DNA of 39,838 bases from RGIG5612 sp045600845 (lineage in GTDB: Bacteria > Bacillota > Clostridia > Lachnospirales > Lachnospiraceae), in the NCBI GenBank assembly GCA_045600845.1, contig JAZRYR010000036.1:1-39838 (forward strand). Reading direction: 5' to 3'. Position 1 is the stretch's first letter; every line of letters starts with the position of its first letter. The position numbers were made by a program, and so were the translations under genes. The notes under the pieces were generated by a model. It saw only the letters and a list, made by a program, of their open reading frames with translations, searched no databases and was not told where the DNA came from. Positions 39,660 through 39,838 of this stretch are shown here, in pieces.

Positions 39660-39838
39660 ATGAATGATAATTTTGATAAAAATCTTAATTTAGAAAATTT
39701 AGAAGACTCGGAATTAGAGCAAGTTAATGGCGGACGCAAAAAACCAAAACCTACACGTGAAAAGAAGAAACCTGAAAAGCACCATGGAAATGATGGACGG
39801 ACGCATTGTCCACGATGTAAAGCGGTTAAATTGTTTCA
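39660..39838 (+). CDS. Double-glycine-leader small peptide 3 (3' end outside window)
   Basis: 59 codons are visible before the window ends. The 25-residue leader ends SELEQVNGG and is almost that of peptide 2, at DNA as well as protein level. The core begins RKKPKPTREKKKPEK, strongly basic, then HCPRCKAVKLF with a CxxC. AAAGGAGAAG precedes the ATG. The core length and any further cysteines cannot be seen. Confidence 0.7.
   Translation, partial: MNDNFDKNLNLENLEDSELEQVNGGRKKPKPTREKKKPEKHHGNDGRTHCPRCKAVKLF

Overview
The window looks like a chromosomal segment of an anaerobic Clostridia, most likely a Lachnospiraceae-type gut bacterium. This is inference from gene content: short archaeal/eukaryal-type prolyl-tRNA synthetase, zinc-ribbon MscL, G5-M23 peptidase, two Opp/Dpp systems, a butyrate kinase relic, a BspA-type LRR surface protein and double-glycine leader peptides. 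Ribosome sites are mostly strong AGGAGG types and promoters are sigma-A-like.

Left accessory part (1-7.5 kb): the 3' end of a probable ATP-binding/winged-helix regulator, a frameshifted relic, a secreted 5'-nucleotidase-type metallophosphoesterase whose N-terminus resembles a double-glycine leader, a lipoprotein of the choloylglycine hydrolase (linear amide C-N hydrolase) family, a five-unit 62/63-bp tandem repeat array, and a GH2 glycosidase divergent from an acyltransferase-3 membrane protein. Both divergent promoters point to leaderless mRNAs.

Middle part (7.6-22 kb): an asparagine-synthetase-like protein without the glutaminase cysteine, three paralogous small lipoproteins followed by mscL, a G5-M23 cell-wall peptidase with a WalR-like site, then a housekeeping run (murA, metK, proS, cca, phosphosugar mutase), a small XRE regulator, a decayed butyrate kinase and a PAP2 phosphatase with a long C-terminal extension.

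Transport part (22-35.5 kb): two complete oligopeptide ABC transporters, in orders A-B-C-D-F and B-C-D-F-A, followed by an M18 aminopeptidase. Together they form a plausible peptide uptake and degradation block. The ATPases of system 1 lack the C-terminal cysteine motif that system 2 keeps.

Right accessory part (35.5-39.8 kb): three small genes encoding double-glycine-leader, Cys-containing peptides (the third cut by the window end). Each sits behind a copy of the same upstream cassette (hairpin, promoter, ribosome site). Between them lie an LPXTG-like anchored LRR protein and a 5'-truncated linear amide C-N hydrolase. Leader peptides with near-identical leaders, unrelated cores and duplicated control regions are the best candidate for an undescribed system. 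No exporter or maturation enzyme is visible inside the window.
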